This document shows, in pieces, positions 13,617-16,145 of a DNA stretch of 16,145 nucleotides. Both the position numbers and the translations under genes were made by a program. This DNA is from Candidatus Omnitrophota bacterium. Lineage in GTDB: Bacteria > Omnitrophota > Koll11 > Aquiviventales > Aquiviventaceae. Below the pieces are notes generated by a model, which searched no databases, was not told the origin of the DNA, and saw nothing but the letters and a program-made list of their open reading frames with translations. Location: positions 1 to 16,145 of the forward strand of contig JACPXS010000139.1 in NCBI GenBank assembly GCA_016196415.1. Direction: 5' to 3'. Every line of letters starts with the position of its first letter. The first letter of the stretch is position 1.

Positions 13617-14711
13617 ATGCAACGGCTCAGAGCATGGTGGTCAACACTCCGATGGCTGCAGGGGCTGTTGGTCGGGGCGCTCATTGTGCTCGGCCTCTTG
13701 TGGGCGACTCGACAGCCACAGACGTCCAAGAAGGGATCGGAGAGTGGGGTGACGGTTCGGGTGGGGTATTTCCCGAACGTGAACCACGCTCAGGCGTTGG
13801 TGGGGCAAGCTACGCAGTGGTTCGACCGGCGGGTGGAAGCCCCAATGGAGTGGAAGGCATTTCACGCAGGGCCAACGGCCATGGAGGCGCTCCTGGCAGG
13901 GGCCATTGACCTAAGTTACGTGGGGCCGAATCCTGCCGTCAACGCCTACGTGCGTTCCAAAGGGCAGGCGTTGCGGATTGTCGCAGGAGCCGCTAGCGGA
14001 GGAGCGTCACTCGTTGTCCGTAGCGGCGCTGAGATACAAGCGGCCTCCGACTTTCTCGGAAAGCGGGTCGCTTCGCCTGAAATCGGCAATACGCAGGATG
14101 TCGCTCTGCGCCACTGGCTGAACACCCAGGGGTTGGAGGCTGGCAAGGCGCTTCAAGTGTTTGCGGTCAAGAATCCGGACATCGTGACGCTGTTCCAGCG
14201 CAAGGAGCTGGATGCCGCCTGGGTGCCAGAGCCGTGGGCGACGCGCCTGCTTCAAGAGGCCGATGGGCGGCTGTTCTTGGATGAGCGTGACCTGTGGCAG
14301 GCCAGGCAGTTTCCCACCGCTGTACTCGTTGTGCGGACGGCGTTTCTTCGACAGCATCCCGCCATCGTCAAGCAGTTCGTTCAGGCCCATCAGGAACTGA
14401 CCGTCTGGATTGCTGACCATCCGCAGGAAGCCCGCACGGCCCTGAATGATGTCCTGGCGCGAGTGGCGGGAAAGCCACTGCCGTCTCGCGTTCTTGAGGA
14501 GGCCTTGACGCGACTGGACATCACGTATGATCCCATCCCAGACGCCTTGGTGACTGCCGCCAAGCGGGCGAGCGCGCTGGGTTATCTCCCCGCAGCGGCA
14601 GACCGATTAGGCAATCTCGGAGGCCTGTTTGACCTCACATGGCTCAATGAAGTCCTACGGGAGCATGGGAAGGAACCGATTATCGCTCCTTCCAATGGTT
14701 CGGGGAGATAG
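13617..14711 (+). CDS. ABC transporter substrate-binding protein (NrtA/SsuA/TauA-like)
   Basis: The protein delivers a small anion, such as nitrate, an alkanesulfonate or taurine, to an inner-membrane ABC permease. The 364 residues open with a positively charged end and a hydrophobic segment (about 14-30) that is either a membrane anchor or an uncleaved signal; there is no lipobox. The periplasmic fold starts at VRVGYFPNVNHAQALVG (48-63) and includes FHAGPTAMEALLAGAIDLSYVGPNPA, IVAGAASGG (121-129) and SPEIGNTQDVALRHWL (153-168), characteristic of the NrtA/CpmA-like branch. The protein has no cysteine and only three methionines, which would suit a sulfur-starvation protein, though binding proteins are often Cys-poor. 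AAAGGGG (13603-13609) supports the ATG at 13617. The permease gene begins 13 nt after the stop. The ligand is undetermined. Confidence 0.9.
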   Translation: MQRLRAWWSTLRWLQGLLVGALIVLGLLWATRQPQTSKKGSESGVTVRVGYFPNVNHAQALVGQATQWFDRRVEAPMEWKAFHAGPTAMEALLAGAIDLSYVGPNPAVNAYVRSKGQALRIVAGAASGGASLVVRSGAEIQAASDFLGKRVASPEIGNTQDVALRHWLNTQGLEAGKALQVFAVKNPDIVTLFQRKELDAAWVPEPWATRLLQEADGRLFLDERDLWQARQFPTAVLVVRTAFLRQHPAIVKQFVQAHQELTVWIADHPQEARTALNDVLARVAGKPLPSRVLEEALTRLDITYDPIPDALVTAAKRASALGYLPAAADRLGNLGGLFDLTWLNEVLREHGKEPIIAPSNGSGR

Positions 14712-14724
14712 GGAGGAACATCGC

Positions 14725-15498
14725 ATGAAGCTGTCCAGCCATCTGAGACGTACGGTGGTGCAGATCCTGTTCTTTGGAGCGCTGTTTGGGGCATGGCAGC
14801 TTGTGACTTCGCTGGGCGTCTGGGACGAGCTGTTCTTTCCGTCACCTGGGCAGGTTGCCGAGACGCTATGGAGAGGTCTCAGGGACAGATCGCTGGTCTT
14901 CGCCACCTCCGCGAGCCTGAATCGGTTTTTTCTCGGCTACGGCATCTCGCTGCTCATCGGGGTGCCGCTCGGCTTGTTGCTGGGTCGGGTGCGTTGGATG
15001 GATGACACCATCGGCGCGGTCGCCCTAGGGTTACAGGCCATGCCGAGCATCTGTTGGCTTCCACTGGCGGTGCTCTGGTTCGGTCTCAGCGAAGCGGCCA
15101 TGCAGTTCGTGGTGATCATGGGGTCGCTGCTGGCCTTGACGCTTGCCACGCGGGATGGGGTGAAGGCCATTCCCCGGCTCTACATCCGAGCAGGGCAGAC
15201 GATGGGGGCGAAGGGCTGGAAGCTCTACGTCAACGTCGTGTTGCCTGCTTCGCTGCCAGGGATTCTGACGGGTGCCAAGCTGGGCTGGTCATTCGCCTGG
15301 CGTTCCTTGATGGCTGCCGAGATGCTCTACGTCAGTGCAGGATTGGGCAGCACCCTGACGATGGGGCGGGAGCTCCATGATATGGCAACAGTCGTCTCTG
15401 CGATGGCGTTGATCATGGGAATCGGGTTACTGTTCGGACATTTGATCTTGGGCAGGTTGGAGCGATTGATCCGGATTCGCTGGGGGACGTCTTCATAG
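14725..15498 (+). CDS. ABC transporter permease (SsuC/TauC/NrtB-like)
   Basis: This inner-membrane permease partners the preceding binding protein. The 257 residues contain about six membrane helices and the ATPase-contact loop RAGQTMGAKGWKLYVNVVLP (155-174), the EAA-type motif in which Gly161 and the closing Pro are conserved. The helical segments LGYGISLLIGVPLGLLLGR and SICWLPLAVLWFGLSEA are typical of the nitrate/sulfonate/taurine class. GGAGG (about 14712-14716) favours the ATG at 14725 over an in-frame ATG at 14629, which lies inside the binding-protein gene. No ATP-binding subunit is encoded between the two transporter genes or directly after them. The next reading frame starts 5 nt past the stop. 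Specificity is unknown. Confidence 0.9.
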   Translation: MKLSSHLRRTVVQILFFGALFGAWQLVTSLGVWDELFFPSPGQVAETLWRGLRDRSLVFATSASLNRFFLGYGISLLIGVPLGLLLGRVRWMDDTIGAVALGLQAMPSICWLPLAVLWFGLSEAAMQFVVIMGSLLALTLATRDGVKAIPRLYIRAGQTMGAKGWKLYVNVVLPASLPGILTGAKLGWSFAWRSLMAAEMLYVSAGLGSTLTMGRELHDMATVVSAMALIMGIGLLFGHLILGRLERLIRIRWGTSS

Positions 15499-15503
15499 AG
15501 ACG

Positions 15504-16145
15504 ATGCCTACCGCTCATCCCAACTCCTCCAGGACGGGTTCTGCCGAAGCCTCGGCGCAGGCAGGCGCGACCCCCGCCGTCCTCCCCCGCCTGCGCGTGC
15601 GCATTGAACGGGGCTACGCGGGGCAATTCTTCATGGACTTGGGCCAACGGAACGCGGTCTTCGTAAAGCGGCCGCTTGTTCCTCTGCGGCGGTTGTTCTC
15701 ATGGGCCGACGCCTTCGCGCTGCTGCCTGAGCCCGACTTCGATATGATCCATAGCTTCAACGCCATTCCGATCCTCACACGCCGTCCGTACATCGTGACG
15801 TATGAGGATTACTTGCCGCGGGTTCCCGAAGATCGCTACATCGGGTGGCTGGAACGCCGGCTCAGAAACTCTTTACTGGAGGATCGGTGCGTGGCGGTCG
15901 TGGCGGCGTCCGAGTACGCGCGGCGGCAGTTCCACTGGCAGCATCGCGACTGGACGGGGCGCGCGGCGGTTGAGCAGAAAACGCATCGGATCTATCCAGC
16001 GGTGCCGGTGACACGCACGCAGCCCAAGCAGCCCTCGCCATCACGGCTGAAGCTCGTATTCGTGGGGGGCGATTTTATGCGCAAAGGCGGGCCGGCCGTC
16101 TTGCGCACGCATGAGCGCCTCGCGCGGCAGGGCGTGCCGGTCGAA
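15504..16145 (+). CDS. Glycosyltransferase (GT-B, family 1/4 type), 3'-truncated by the window
   Basis: The frame from the ATG at 15504 stays open to the right edge: 214 codons with no stop, so the gene is partial. The N-terminal 28 residues look disordered. A GT-B first domain follows with PDFDMIHSFNAIPILTRRPY (77-96), TYEDYLPR and VVAASEYARRQF (132-143), all typical of the acceptor-side domain. RLKLVFVGGDFMRKGGPAVL (181-200) opens the nucleotide-sugar domain. The EX7E motif would lie beyond the edge. The start is 5 nt after the permease stop with only a weak ribosome site, so it probably shares the transporter operon. Donor and acceptor are unknown. The pairing with an ABC importer is unexplained. 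Confidence 0.8.
   Translation, partial: MPTAHPNSSRTGSAEASAQAGATPAVLPRLRVRIERGYAGQFFMDLGQRNAVFVKRPLVPLRRLFSWADAFALLPEPDFDMIHSFNAIPILTRRPYIVTYEDYLPRVPEDRYIGWLERRLRNSLLEDRCVAVVAASEYARRQFHWQHRDWTGRAAVEQKTHRIYPAVPVTRTQPKQPSPSRLKLVFVGGDFMRKGGPAVLRTHERLARQGVPVE

Noticed and set aside
13617..13710. Lipoprotein signal on the binding protein
   Set aside because: The protein contains no cysteine at all, so no lipobox is possible.
13406..13909. Overlapping plus-strand frame of 167 codons
   Set aside because: It runs through the terminator and hairpins and into the binding-protein gene in the wrong frame; composition is low-complexity Gly/Arg.

Overview
This is a GC-rich (roughly 60% by eye) stretch of bacterial chromosome. 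All seventeen recognisable protein genes lie on the plus strand and are mostly tightly packed. There are no rRNA or tRNA genes, CRISPR arrays or insertion sequences. A signal-peptide protein ending in the Phe typical of outer-membrane barrels, a MuiA-type exported protein, CmoA and YajQ point to a Gram-negative cell. Nitrospirota, Methylomirabilota or a similar environmental lineage would fit, but that is inference and not proven by the sequence.

Layout. 237-2681: a DEAD-box RNA helicase and, 3 nt later, a divergent YchF-like GTPase. 2732-5279: a MuiA/DUF4139 exported protein, a YajQ-type nucleotide-binding protein and a tiny cysteine-rich DUF378 membrane protein preceded by a perfect hairpin. 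5397-7150: a cupin with a long Arg/Pro-rich tail and an outer-membrane-like barrel protein. 7169-8720: CmoA (carboxy-SAM synthase for tRNA wobble uridine) and an isoprenylcysteine-methyltransferase-like membrane protein. 8996-11342: a compact set of TauE/SafE exporter, DUF1634 protein (1-nt overlap) and family-4 glycosyltransferase (5-nt gap). 11611-12869: two overlapping exported genes, the second a matrixin-type zinc protease, behind a promoter-like sequence and a 14-bp palindrome. 12870-13616: 747 bp without a convincing gene but rich in RNA-like signals. 13617-16145: a NrtA/SsuA-type substrate-binding protein, its permease, and a glycosyltransferase cut by the right edge.

How the genes work together. 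The left third is mostly RNA, ribosome and housekeeping functions. The middle is envelope work. The right third is a transporter whose leader carries the most interesting signal in the window: a good sigma70-type promoter, a strong intrinsic terminator, and an exact 11-base copy of the terminator's 3' arm about 90 nt upstream. That copy could form a competing antiterminator. A small reading frame with a run of Cys codons ends directly on it. This suggests conditional termination ahead of a possible sulfur or nitrogen uptake system, or alternatively a separate small RNA. No ATPase for the transporter lies inside the window.
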